This document shows positions 1-5,809 of a DNA stretch of 7,906 nucleotides, piece after piece. A model generated the notes under the pieces. That model saw nothing but the letters and a program-made list of their open reading frames with translations, searched no databases and was not told the DNA's origin. The DNA lies in contig CAJGDX010000092.1 in NCBI GenBank assembly GCA_904502185.1, positions 1-7,906 of the forward strand, read 5' to 3'. How positions within the stretch are numbered: the stretch's first letter is position 1; every line of letters begins with the position of its first letter. Position numbers and translations under genes: made by a program. This stretch comes from an uncultured Bacteroidaceae bacterium (GTDB lineage Bacteria > Bacteroidota > Bacteroidia > Bacteroidales > Bacteroidaceae).

Positions 1-142
1 CTGCAGTTTTGTGCAGGTCTATGATGTGGATACCGTTACGCTCCATGAAGATGTAGGGAGCCATTGCGGGGTTCCATTTGCGTTTCAAGTGACCGAAGTG
101 TGCACCGGCCTCCAAAAGTGATTCAAAAGTTACTCTTGACAT
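1..142 (-). CDS. rpsB: 30S ribosomal protein S2, N-terminal part (cut by window edge)
   Basis: Reading the minus strand from the ATG at 140-142 gives 47 residues starting MSRVTFESLLEAGAHFGH and continuing through KRKWNPAMAPYIFMERNGIH to IIDLHKT. This is the universally conserved N-terminus of ribosomal protein S2, which binds the 30S head/body junction near S1 and is needed for translation initiation. The GxHFGHxxxxWNPxMxPYIF block and the NGIHIIDLxKT block are both visible. The rest of the gene lies beyond position 1; in Bacteroidetes tsf (EF-Ts) normally follows. It is third in the rplM-rpsI-rpsB series, separated from rpsI by 127 nt that can fold into a stable hairpin, so S2 may be regulated separately from L13/S9. 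Identification is secure; only the C-terminal part is unseen. Confidence 0.97.
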   Translation of the reverse strand, partial: MSRVTFESLLEAGAHFGHLKRKWNPAMAPYIFMERNGIHIIDLHKTA

Positions 143-185
143 TGTTTTAATTTTTAAGCGTTTACCTTCTTTTTAATTAATTTTT

Positions 186-240
186 ATCAACCTCTCGGGT
201 AGTCCCATTATTAATAAGTAGAGAGTCCCGAGTGGTTTAG
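186..240 (-). promoter_or_regulatory. Structured rpsI-rpsB intergenic RNA, candidate S2 leader
   Basis: On the transcript of the minus strand, CTCGGG (plus 227-232) pairs perfectly with CCCGAG (plus 194-199). The stem continues past one A/A mismatch with AACC (plus 234-237) against GGTT (plus 189-192), giving about 10 base pairs around a 27-nt loop. An alternative, mutually exclusive stem is visible: CTCTC (plus 221-225) with GAGAG (plus 192-196), enclosing a small GGG-ACTA-CCC hairpin (plus 197-206). There is no U-tract directly after the main stem, so it does not look like a simple terminator. Autoregulatory leaders before rpsB are known in other bacteria (for example the gammaproteobacterial t44/rpsB leader). 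That this one binds S2 is inference. Confidence 0.5.
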
Positions 241-269
241 ATACTAAACGTATATCTTCGAACCGAATA

Positions 270-656
270 TTAACGTTTACTGAACTGGAATCTGCGACGT
301 GCTTTGGGACGACCCGGTTTCTTACGCTCAACCTCACGAGCATCACGAGTCAGGAATCCTTCAGAACGCAAAGCCTTTTTGTCCTCGGGGTTGATCTTAA
401 CCAAAGCACGAGCAATTGCAAGACGCAAAGCCTGTGACTGGCCAGTGAAACCACCACCGTCCAAATTAACTTTGATGTCGTATTTCTCTGCAACATTCAA
501 CTTTGTCAAAGGCTGTTTAACAATGAACTGAAGAATGCTTGAGGGGAAATAAACCTGCAGATCCTTTTTATTAATAGTAATTTTACCTGTACCCTCTGTA
601 ACGAAAATACGGGCAACTGCGCTCTTGCGTCTGCCTAATGCGTTTACCATTTCCAT
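270..656 (-). CDS. rpsI: 30S ribosomal protein S9
   Basis: 128 residues, the usual length for S9 in this group. The N-terminal LGRRKSAVARI (7-17) and EGTGKITIN (21-29), the central VKQPL (46-50), the GGGFTGQSQALRLAIARAL segment (67-85), and the C-terminal GFLTRDAREVERKKPG (100-115) with the basic tail ending FSKR are all family hallmarks. In ribosomes the C-terminal tail reaches toward the P-site tRNA anticodon stem; the terminal SKR is intact. It begins 6 nt after the rplM stop codon, so the two are translationally close and clearly one operon, as in most bacteria. The start could be M1 or M3 (MEMVNALGRR); M1 is kept because related Bacteroidales proteins also have about two residues before VNALGRRK. 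No oddity seen. Confidence 0.97.
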   Translation of the reverse strand: MEMVNALGRRKSAVARIFVTEGTGKITINKKDLQVYFPSSILQFIVKQPLTKLNVAEKYDIKVNLDGGGFTGQSQALRLAIARALVKINPEDKKALRSEGFLTRDAREVERKKPGRPKARRRFQFSKR

Positions 657-662
657 CTGCTA

Positions 663-1124
663 TTATTTATATGAATTAATATCTATTGTTTTGGGCTGCT
701 GAGCTGCTTTGTCGTGCTCGGGACCTTCAAAAATGTAAAGGTTGTCGAGGATGTGAACTCCAAGACGTGATTTGGGGAGCATGCCTTTTACTACGTGTTT
801 GAAAAGACGCTCGTAACCCTTGTAACCTTTTACAACGTCTGCAGGAGTAAATGCCTTCTGACCACCGGGGTAGCCTGAGAAACGAAGGTATGTGCGACCT
901 TCCCATTTGTTACCTGTCATTTTAACCTTGCTTGCGTTGATGATGATTACGTTGTCACCACAGTCAGCGTTGGGTGTGAAGTTAGGTTTGTATTTACCTC
1001 TAAGAATTTTGGCAACTTTTGCGCCAAGACGACCAAGTACCTGGTCTGTAGCATCAACAACAACCCACTCTTTGTTTGCGGTTGCTTTGTTTGCAGAAAC
1101 AGTTTTGTAGCTTAAAGTATCCAC
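663..1124 (-). CDS. rplM: 50S ribosomal protein L13, GTG start
   Basis: 153 residues. Conserved L13 features are visible in order: KEWVVVDATDQVLGRLGAKVAKILRGK (18-44), PNADCGDNVIIINASKV (51-67), the TGNKW...YLRFSGYPGG stretch (70-88), and VVKGMLPKSRLG (111-122). L13 is an early-assembly protein of the 50S subunit that binds 23S rRNA. The start is a GTG codon (1122-1124): the only in-frame codons further upstream run into a stop at 1146-1148 without any ATG, and the first residues after it (DTLSYKT) are conserved in Bacteroidales L13. The gene is first in the operon, behind a long structured leader and a consensus promoter, and is followed 6 nt later by rpsI. The use of GTG may limit translation. 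Confidence 0.96.
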   Translation of the reverse strand: MDTLSYKTVSANKATANKEWVVVDATDQVLGRLGAKVAKILRGKYKPNFTPNADCGDNVIIINASKVKMTGNKWEGRTYLRFSGYPGGQKAFTPADVVKGYKGYERLFKHVVKGMLPKSRLGVHILDNLYIFEGPEHDKAAQQPKTIDINSYK

Positions 1125-1316
1125 TTTAAAAATTGTTTTTAGTTGTTAATATTCTATTCTCTCTTTAACCCTTCTCCTTCGGACTCGTAACGGAAATAGA
1201 CCCCTTGGGAAACCCTCCTCGCGTGATTATCAATTAATTGGCTAGATTAATCGCGCTAACCACTCGGAGACCTGAAGTGTTAATCACAACTCATTTTTCA
1301 TGAGTCGATAATAATC
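1125..1316 (-). promoter_or_regulatory. Long structured 5' leader of rplM-rpsI, candidate L13 autoregulatory RNA
   Basis: From the expected transcription start near 1316 to the rplM start codon there are about 190 nt without an open frame. On the transcript I see a hairpin with an 8-pair stem (plus 1287-1294 with 1300-1307, one G-U, 5-nt loop), a short CACT/AGTG hairpin (plus 1261-1264 with 1276-1279), and a longer hairpin with arms at plus 1221-1229 and 1248-1256 (8 pairs, one A-C mismatch) around an AATTAATT-containing loop. GGAGGG and GGGG purine-rich runs follow closer to the gene. L13 leaders with autoregulatory roles are known in other bacteria, and structured ribosomal protein leaders occur in Bacteroidia. 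The length and structure fit that type, but the L13 binding itself is inferred. Confidence 0.5.
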
Positions 1317-1322
1317 GGCGTG

Positions 1323-1353
1323 CAAAAGTACTTCTTTTCAATGAAATAGGCAA
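1323..1353 (-). promoter_or_regulatory. Promoter of the rplM operon (Bacteroidetes type)
   Basis: On the minus strand TACTTTTG (plus 1323-1330) is an exact match to the Bacteroidetes -7 element TAnnTTTG. A TTG (plus 1351-1353) lies 20 nt upstream, matching the -33 element. It points toward rplM and is back to back with the tRNA-Leu promoter. Confidence 0.75.
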
Positions 1354-1390
1354 GAAAATGAAAACTTTTTTCAAAAAAACTTCGAAATGT

Positions 1391-1421
1391 TTTGCAGATA
1401 CGAAAAATAGTCTTACCTTTG
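1391..1421 (+). promoter_or_regulatory. Promoter of tRNA-Leu (Bacteroidetes type)
   Basis: TTTG at 1391-1394 is followed after 19 nt by TACCTTTG at 1414-1421, an exact match to the TTTG...TAnnTTTG consensus of the Bacteroidetes primary sigma factor. The tRNA begins 22 nt downstream of the -7 element, leaving a short 5' leader for RNase P. Confidence 0.8.
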
Positions 1422-1443
1422 CATCGCATTTGAGAAAGCAAAT

Positions 1444-1525
1444 GCCCAGATGGCGGAATCGGTAGACGCGCTGGTCTCAAACACCAGTGGGGCAACCCAT
1501 CCCGGTTCGATCCCGGGTCTGGGTA
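1444..1525 (+). tRNA. tRNA-Leu, anticodon CAA
   Basis: The cloverleaf can be drawn fully. Acceptor arms GCCCAGA (1444-1450) and TCTGGGT (1518-1524) pair with a G-U at the first position, and the discriminator base A is at 1525. The anticodon stem CTGGT/ACCAG encloses the loop CTCAAAC, giving anticodon CAA (reads UUG). A long class II variable arm with TGGG/CCCA stem and GCAA loop identifies it as Leu/Ser/Tyr type. The T arm is CCCGG-TTCGATC-CCGGG (1501-1517). The CCA tail is not encoded (CAA follows), so it must be added after 3' processing. Its own promoter and terminator flank it, so it is a single-gene unit. Confidence 0.97.
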
Positions 1526-1526
1526 C

Positions 1527-1558
1527 AAAGCGGAAGAGCAGAAATGCTTTTCCGCTTT
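1527..1558 (+). terminator. Intrinsic terminator of tRNA-Leu
   Basis: Arms 1527-1540 and 1545-1558 pair over 14 base pairs (one G-U) around a GAAA tetraloop (1541-1544). The outer AAA/TTT pairs and the T-rich sequence just after supply a weak U-tract. It begins two bases after the tRNA. Confidence 0.85.
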
Positions 1559-1729
1559 CACTTTATATATACTTCGACTATACCTTTATAATATATAGGC
1601 ACAGCCGTTTATGATACAGCAGCACTTTATGTAGGCAAATGCAAAGGTGAAACAAAGTAGATAGTTGTGCTGATAGGATCGGTCTTGTTGTGCTTGGTCT
1701 CTTGACTTGTGTGCGCCGAACGTGTATGC

Positions 1730-1762
1730 AAAAAAAGAGAGAAACTCGATTGAGTTTCTCTC
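1730..1762 (-). terminator. Intrinsic terminator of tRNA-Lys
   Basis: On the minus strand the perfect 11-bp stem GAGAGAAACTC/GAGTTTCTCTC (plus 1752-1762 with 1737-1747) has a 4-nt loop and is followed at once by seven T (plus 1730-1736). It starts 6 nt after the tRNA-Lys 3' end. Confidence 0.93.
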
Positions 1763-1767
1763 CTAAG

Positions 1768-1840
1768 TGATTCGCCTGGGGCTCGAACCCAGGACCCCAT
1801 CCTTAAAAGGGATGTGCTCTACCTGCTGAGCTAGCGAATC
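1768..1840 (-). tRNA. tRNA-Lys, anticodon UUU
   Basis: 73 nt on the minus strand. Acceptor arms GATTCGC (plus 1834-1840) and GCGAATC (plus 1769-1775) pair perfectly, with discriminator A at 1768. The D arm is GCTC/GAGC with an AGCAGGTA loop. The anticodon stem CATCC/GGATG surrounds CTTTTAA, giving anticodon TTT (UUU, Lys). The T arm is CTGGG-TTCGAGC-CCCAG. CCA is not encoded. It is a single-gene unit with a consensus promoter 25 nt upstream and a perfect terminator. Confidence 0.97.
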
Positions 1841-1864
1841 AACCTTCGTGCCGTTAAGCGTGTG

Positions 1865-1895
1865 CAAAGGTAGGGACTTTTTTTGAATCTGCAAA
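1865..1895 (-). promoter_or_regulatory. Promoter of tRNA-Lys (Bacteroidetes type)
   Basis: Minus strand TTTG (plus 1892-1895), 19-nt spacer, then TACCTTTG (plus 1865-1872). Both elements and the spacer are identical to those of the tRNA-Leu promoter. Confidence 0.8.
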
Positions 1896-1944
1896 TGTTT
1901 GGGAAGATTTTTTTTGGAAAAATGTAATTTTTTTTGCTTTCGAC

Positions 1945-3042
1945 CTATTTTTCATTGCTTTTAGCCATATATTGCTGGTCTTTGTGGTGCGTTATTTGTT
2001 TAATATACCCAAGAATCAGTGTTGTCAGTGGAAGGGCTACAATCATTCCTATGATGCCCAGAAGTTTGCCCCAGATTGCAAGTGACAGCAAAATGACAGC
2101 CGGATGCAGCTTCATGCGCTTGCCCATAATCCTGGGTATAAGGATAAGGTCTTGTATGGCTTGTATTATAAGTGTGACTATCAGTGCAGATGCCAGGATT
2201 ACCCAGAAATTTTCTCCTGTGCCTGCCGCTTTTGTCAGTGCAAGCAGGGTGATGGGTATCACTGAGACTAATTGCAGATAGGGGACGAGGTTCAGTACTC
2301 CGATGAATAGTCCAAGGCCTATGGCTATGGGAAAGTCTATTATCAGGAATCCTATCGAGAATAGTATTCCTACAATCAGTGCTATCAATGCTTGTCCTCT
2401 GAAGTATTGGTTCATACCGTCTTTCAGGTCGTTCGACAATGCGGCTACTCGGTTGCGCCATTTTTGTGGAATTAGCGACTTCCACTCATCTGCCAATCTT
2501 TCGTAGTCGAGTAGAATGAAAAACAGATAGAGCAGTGCTATGCACGATGCCAGAATCTGTATTACTACATTTATGGTTCCTACGGCAAAGAACCATGTCT
2601 TTTGTGCCATTGTCTTTACCATGTCCTGCACGCCTGAACTCTGAAGTATTGCCGGCAGGTTGTTCTCGTTGGCATATTCGCGCAGGATGTCGCTTATTGT
2701 TGCCGGTATTGTCGGATTCTTTATGTTGTTGGATATAAAGTCTACAACAACAATTTTTAGCTGTACCATTTCGCTTAAAAGTGACGGGATGACCAGCATT
2801 GTTATTCCGGTCACCGCTCCCAGTATCAACAATAGTACGGTTATAATCGACAGCAGACGATATTTGAAGCGCAGTTTATATTGGAAAAAGGTGACTATCG
2901 GGTATATAAGGTATGCCAGCAGCCATGCTGCAAAAAATGGCACCAGCACTCCGCCCAGGCTTTTCAGTATAAAATAGGTGATGCCTATGATTATAAGAAT
3001 GAGTATTATTCTTAGAAAACGTCCTACGCTAATCTCTTTCAT
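1945..3042 (-). CDS. AI-2E family transporter-like membrane protein
   Basis: 365 residues from the ATG at 3040-3042. It is very hydrophobic, with an N-terminal pair of spans (about 10-50), one around 60-85, a long soluble/amphipathic stretch (about 90-140), and clustered spans from about 140 to 345. The segment GLGLFIGVLNLVPYLQL (213-229) and the C-terminal block IPRIMGKRMKLHPAVILLSL (292-311) followed by a glycine-rich span are typical of the PerM/YdiK/TqsA family. The family is named for AI-2 export in E. coli, but members also act as Na+(Li+)/H+ antiporters, so the substrate is unknown here. The frame stays open 28 codons further to 3126, but a consensus promoter at 3069-3098 would start transcription inside that extension, and the family normally begins near M29 of the longer frame. 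The gene is divergent from rsmI; no terminator is evident before tRNA-Lys. Confidence 0.9.
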   Translation of the reverse strand: MKEISVGRFLRIILILIIIGITYFILKSLGGVLVPFFAAWLLAYLIYPIVTFFQYKLRFKYRLLSIITVLLLILGAVTGITMLVIPSLLSEMVQLKIVVVDFISNNIKNPTIPATISDILREYANENNLPAILQSSGVQDMVKTMAQKTWFFAVGTINVVIQILASCIALLYLFFILLDYERLADEWKSLIPQKWRNRVAALSNDLKDGMNQYFRGQALIALIVGILFSIGFLIIDFPIAIGLGLFIGVLNLVPYLQLVSVIPITLLALTKAAGTGENFWVILASALIVTLIIQAIQDLILIPRIMGKRMKLHPAVILLSLAIWGKLLGIIGMIVALPLTTLILGYIKQITHHKDQQYMAKSNEK

Positions 3043-3068
3043 AAAAGACTTTAATAAGTTAATCATTG

Positions 3069-3098
3069 CAAAAGTAACCAATGCTATAAAAGATACAA
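3069..3098 (-). promoter_or_regulatory. Promoter of the AI-2E family gene (Bacteroidetes type)
   Basis: Minus strand TTG (plus 3096-3098), 19-nt spacer, TACTTTTG (plus 3069-3076), an exact TAnnTTTG match. It leaves a leader of roughly 20 nt before the ATG at 3042 and decides the start codon of that gene. Confidence 0.7.
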
Positions 3099-3152
3099 CA
3101 AAGAATTTGTTAAAAATTTCATTCATCCATGCAGAAATACCATATTTATATT

Positions 3153-3160
3153 TACATTTG
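3153..3160 (+). promoter_or_regulatory. Candidate -7 element for rsmI
   Basis: TACATTTG is an exact TAnnTTTG match pointing toward rsmI, but I see no TTG at the expected distance upstream. A transcript from here would carry a leader of about 125 nt containing the small hairpin ACCTG-TCGG-CAGGT (3213-3226). A weaker alternative is TTTG (3241-3244), N20, TAGGTGTT (3265-3272). Confidence 0.4.
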
Positions 3161-3292
3161 CCTTCTGAAGAAGATTATCTGATTTATTAATTTTATTAAT
3201 GGTATATATAATACCTGTCGGCAGGTGGCGGTGAATGTCATTTGTGTGTAGTGCGACTTGACGGTAGGTGTTTATGCGCAATTTATTATCGT

Positions 3293-3994
3293 ATGGGGAT
3301 TTTATATGTTGTTCCCACTCCGGTGGGAAATCTTGAAGATATAACAATGCGTGCGCTTCGTCTTTTGCGCGAAGCGGATTTTGTGCTGGCTGAGGATACG
3401 CGTACTACGGGAAATCTGTTGAAACATTATGATATTCACGTTCCTATGCACTCTCATCACAAATTCAACGAGCATAGAACGGTTGCAAATACCGTCGAGC
3501 AGATTATGGCTTGCGGCTCTCATGCGGCTCTTGTGTCCGATGCGGGAACTCCCTCAATCTCCGATCCGGGATTCCTTCTTGTGCGCGAGGCTGTGCGTGC
3601 AGGTGTGCAGGTGGTGTGCTTGCCGGGTGCTACGGCATTCGTGCCTGCTTTGGTAAGCTCTTCGCTGCCTTCCGAACGTTTTGTGTTCGAGGGCTTCCTG
3701 CCGCAGAAGAAGGGGCGTCAGACACGAATTACGCAACTTAAGGACGAAACGCGAACAATGATATTCTACGAATCGCCCTATCGTGTGGTAAAGACACTGA
3801 CGCAGCTTGCCGAGGCGTTCGGCAAGGAGCGTCCGGCTGCGGCGGCAAGGGAGATTTCCAAACTGCACGAGGAGTGTGTGCGTGGTACTTTGGAGGAGCT
3901 GATAGCCCATTTTACGGCCAATGAGCCCCGTGGTGAGTTTGTGCTGCTGGTAGGTGGTGTAGATTGTCCATCATTTGTCAATAATAACGAATAA
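3293..3994 (+). CDS. rsmI: 16S rRNA (cytidine(1402)-2'-O)-methyltransferase
   Basis: 233 residues from the ATG at 3293. RsmI methylates the 2'-O of C1402 in the 16S rRNA decoding centre using S-adenosylmethionine. Family signatures are all present: the N-terminal LYVVPTPVGNLEDIT (4-18), EDTR (34-37), the SAM-binding loop SDAGTPSISDPG (82-93), LPGATA (110-115), FYESPYR (158-164), AREISKLHEE (185-194) and GEFVLLVGG (214-222). It is shorter than E. coli RsmI (286 aa) because it lacks the C-terminal extension, which is usual in Bacteroidetes. A frame extension upstream via TTG at 3242 adds 17 residues that match nothing and is rejected, because the conserved N-terminus begins at this ATG. The lipoprotein gene begins 12 nt after the stop, so they are probably cotranscribed. 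Confidence 0.96.
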   Translation: MGILYVVPTPVGNLEDITMRALRLLREADFVLAEDTRTTGNLLKHYDIHVPMHSHHKFNEHRTVANTVEQIMACGSHAALVSDAGTPSISDPGFLLVREAVRAGVQVVCLPGATAFVPALVSSSLPSERFVFEGFLPQKKGRQTRITQLKDETRTMIFYESPYRVVKTLTQLAEAFGKERPAAAAREISKLHEECVRGTLEELIAHFTANEPRGEFVLLVGGVDCPSFVNNNE

Positions 3995-4006
3995 AAACAT
4001 TTAGCT

Positions 4007-4852
4007 ATGAAAAAGACAATTTATCTTATAGTTGCAATTGCTGCTCTTGTGGTAAGTTGCACAAGTGGTCCGGGAAATTCGGAACTGAAGTCACAGAACG
4101 ATTCTCTCAGAAGTGTTATTGCTGCCCGTGATGCGGCTTTGGACGAAATGATTACTACCATCAATGTGGTAGAGGAGGGTTTTAGGTCGATAAACGAAGC
4201 TCAGGGTCGCATAAACCTTGATGCAGGCGCAGAGCAGAGTAAAATGGTTGCTTTGCAGAAGGATTTTAATTTTATAGCAGAGACGCTTGAGAACAATCGC
4301 AAGCGCATTGCAGAACTCGAAAAGAGTCTGAACGAGAATCAGGCCGCTTCTCAGCAGTTGAAGGCTATGGTTGCCAAGCTGAAAAAACAGCTCGAAGAGA
4401 AGAACCGCGAGATAGCGCTGCTCAAAGAGGAACTTGCTTCCAAAAATATAAAGATTGGCGAACTTGACAAGGCTGTTCAGGAGCTTAACAGCAACGTTAG
4501 CGAGCTTAGCGCTGCAAAGGATAGAAACGAAAAGACCATCAGCGAGCAGGAGGAAAAACTGAATGCAGTGTGGTACGCTATCGGTACAAAGCGCGAACTT
4601 AAGGATATGAACATTGTCGATGGCAAGAAGGTTCTACAGAGCGGCAATGCCAATATGTCATATTTTACAAAGGGTGATATGCGTAATCTTACTACCATAG
4701 AGACTCACGAGAAGAGTGCCAAACTGCTGACAACTCATCCCGAGGATAGTTATAAGCTGGAACGTAACAGCCAGAAGAAATATGTGCTGACAATAGTTGA
4801 TGCAGAAAAGTTCTGGAGCAGAACAAAATATCTTGTTATACAGGTGAGATGA
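4007..4852 (+). CDS. Coiled-coil lipoprotein, resembles Cbp1-type family
   Basis: 281 residues. Residues 1-18 form a lipoprotein signal (MKK, hydrophobic core, ALVVSC), with C18 as the lipid-modified cysteine. Residues about 25-187 are predicted helical coiled coil, rich in E/K/Q/L with heptad-like spacing (for example 93-165). A C-terminal globular part (188-281) contains WYAIGTKRELKD (189-200), LLTTHPEDSY (240-249) and a final strand YLVIQVR. This architecture, and as I recall it the C-terminal wording, match Bacteroidetes proteins named Cbp1-family collagen-binding glycoprotein adhesins; that name is from memory and the binding function is not shown here. A Bacteroidetes O-glycosylation motif D-S-L occurs at 32-34. 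The residues after C18 (TSGPGN) lack the acidic surface-export signal seen in many surface lipoproteins. It probably shares a transcript with rsmI and ends at a strong terminator. Confidence 0.8.
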   Translation: MKKTIYLIVAIAALVVSCTSGPGNSELKSQNDSLRSVIAARDAALDEMITTINVVEEGFRSINEAQGRINLDAGAEQSKMVALQKDFNFIAETLENNRKRIAELEKSLNENQAASQQLKAMVAKLKKQLEEKNREIALLKEELASKNIKIGELDKAVQELNSNVSELSAAKDRNEKTISEQEEKLNAVWYAIGTKRELKDMNIVDGKKVLQSGNANMSYFTKGDMRNLTTIETHEKSAKLLTTHPEDSYKLERNSQKKYVLTIVDAEKFWSRTKYLVIQVR

Positions 4853-4880
4853 TGCGACAGGTATTGCTCCTGCTGAAATG

Positions 4881-4916
4881 AAAAATCGACCGACTCAATG
4901 AGCCGGTCGATTTTTT
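4881..4916. terminator. Bidirectional intrinsic terminator between convergent genes
   Basis: Arms 4881-4892 and 4904-4915 pair over 12 bp (A-rich outer part, core TCGACCG/CGGTCGA), with an inner CTC/GAG extension across one mismatch and an AAT loop. A run of T follows on the plus strand and the A run on the left gives a U-tract on the minus strand, so it can end both the lipoprotein transcript and the converging ECF operon. Confidence 0.88.
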
Positions 4917-4936
4917 GTGAATAAATATAAAGATTC

Positions 4937-5398
4937 TTAGTTGTTTGTTTTTTCGTTTTTCTTGTTGTTGCCGCATGCCATTTTTTTAATCATCTCTCTC
5001 TGGAAGCGGTCTTCGGCATGCTGTACATCTAGAACTTTGCGGGCGGAAATTATTTTCAGATATTTGGCTATGTAGTCTTTTTCCAATTGTGCTATTTTTA
5101 TTTGCGCATCAGCAATCTCGTTTACAATGCCTTTCAGTTCTTCGTCGTTGGGGCAATCCTGCGATGTGCATTTCAGCTTCTTGCGCGCCTCTTTTTTAAT
5201 CTTCCATTTATTCTGCTGGAACTCAAAGTAGATGGGGAAGAATGCTTTTGCTTCGTCCGGGGTCAGTTTGGCTCGCTCGGTGATGAATGTTTGCAGTTGC
5301 TTGCAATATTCTTCGTGAGACATGTGCCTTTTCTGTTGTGCGACAATGGATGTCGTCGTGCAGCAGATAATTGCTAATATCAGTAGTAGTCTTTTCAT
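4937..5398 (-). CDS. Small secreted helical protein, Spy-like / ECF sigma 'sensor' type
   Basis: 153 residues. It begins with a Sec signal peptide (MKRLLLILAIICC..., cleavage likely after SIVA at 17-20). The mature part is highly charged and helical: EEYCKQLQTFITERAKLTPDEAKAF (29-53), FFPIYFEFQQNKWKIKKEARK (53-73), a second helix pair to about 140, and a lysine/asparagine tail. The LTPDEA (45-50) followed by FxPIYxE is typical of small Bacteroidetes periplasmic proteins encoded with ECF sigma factors, often labelled sensor of ECF-type sigma factor and similar in build to Spy/CpxP. Cysteines at 77 and 82 could form a disulfide. It is the last gene of the sigma module, 12 nt after the membrane protein gene. 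A periplasmic role in chaperoning or sensing envelope stress is inference from context. Confidence 0.75.
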   Translation of the reverse strand: MKRLLLILAIICCTTTSIVAQQKRHMSHEEYCKQLQTFITERAKLTPDEAKAFFPIYFEFQQNKWKIKKEARKKLKCTSQDCPNDEELKGIVNEIADAQIKIAQLEKDYIAKYLKIISARKVLDVQHAEDRFQREMIKKMACGNNKKNEKTNN

Positions 5399-5410
5399 CT
5401 TCTTATTGAA

Positions 5411-5758
5411 TTAATAGTTGGCATCTGCGCTTGTCAGGTAACAGTAAACGTTGTAATCGTCTATCGGGTAGCTGTCGAAAATGGTTTCTATCATTTCGTT
5501 CCTTTCGGCTTCGGTTATTTTTGCCGATTCTTTGTTGTCTACGAACATATATACGGCTGTGGTTGCTGTCGTCAGCACGAGTGCTGCCACAGCTGCTCGC
5601 ATCCAGTAGGTCAGCCATTTTATTTTAAGGGAGCCCGGTGAATGGGTAATCTCTTTCGCGGGAAGCTGTTTCATTAACTTCTCGTGAAACTCCTCGAAAT
5701 AGTTGTCGGGGAGTGTGAATGGCCCTTGTGTTCTACCTTTGTTTTCTTTGTTGAGCAT
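5411..5758 (-). CDS. Single-span membrane protein, probable anti-sigma factor
   Basis: 115 residues. The N-terminal cytoplasmic part has PFTLPDNYFEEFHEKLMKQL (13-32), a pattern (P-F-x-(L/V)-P-x-x-Y-F-E-x-F) common in small Bacteroidetes proteins encoded beside ECF sigma genes. One transmembrane helix is visible at about 53-73 after a K/W-rich positive flank, followed by an acidic C-terminal domain (about 75-115) with NEMIETIFDSYPIDDYNVYCYLT. With the N-terminus inside, the C-terminal part would be periplasmic. It lies between the ECF sigma gene (51-nt gap) and the secreted helical protein (12-nt gap). No zinc-binding HxxxCxxC motif is present, so it is not a ZAS-type anti-sigma. The anti-sigma role is inferred from topology and position; I do not recognise a named family. 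Confidence 0.65.
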   Translation of the reverse strand: MLNKENKGRTQGPFTLPDNYFEEFHEKLMKQLPAKEITHSPGSLKIKWLTYWMRAAVAALVLTTATTAVYMFVDNKESAKITEAERNEMIETIFDSYPIDDYNVYCYLTSADANY

Positions 5759-5809
5759 ATTGTCTCTTTTTGCTAATCTGTTATTTTGACTATGTTAGTT
5801 TACAAAGGT

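Noticed and set aside
241..269. Possible extra promoter for rpsB (TACGTTTA on the minus strand)
   Set aside because: One mismatch in the -7 element and no TTG at the right distance; the operon promoter before rplM explains expression.
1298..1561. 87-aa minus-strand open frame across tRNA-Leu
   Set aside because: It is antisense to a complete tRNA, its promoter and its terminator; no protein-like features.
1559..1729. Possible small gene or RNA between the two tRNA genes
   Set aside because: TACCTTTA-like sequence is present but has no -33 partner, and no frame or stable hairpin stands out.
2000..2485. 161-aa minus-strand frame inside the AI-2E family gene
   Set aside because: Out-of-frame shadow of a clearly real membrane protein gene; composition rich in S/T/R/H with no domain.
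3242..3292. 17-residue N-terminal extension of rsmI from TTG
   Set aside because: The conserved RsmI N-terminus begins at the ATG at 3293 and the extension resembles nothing in the family.
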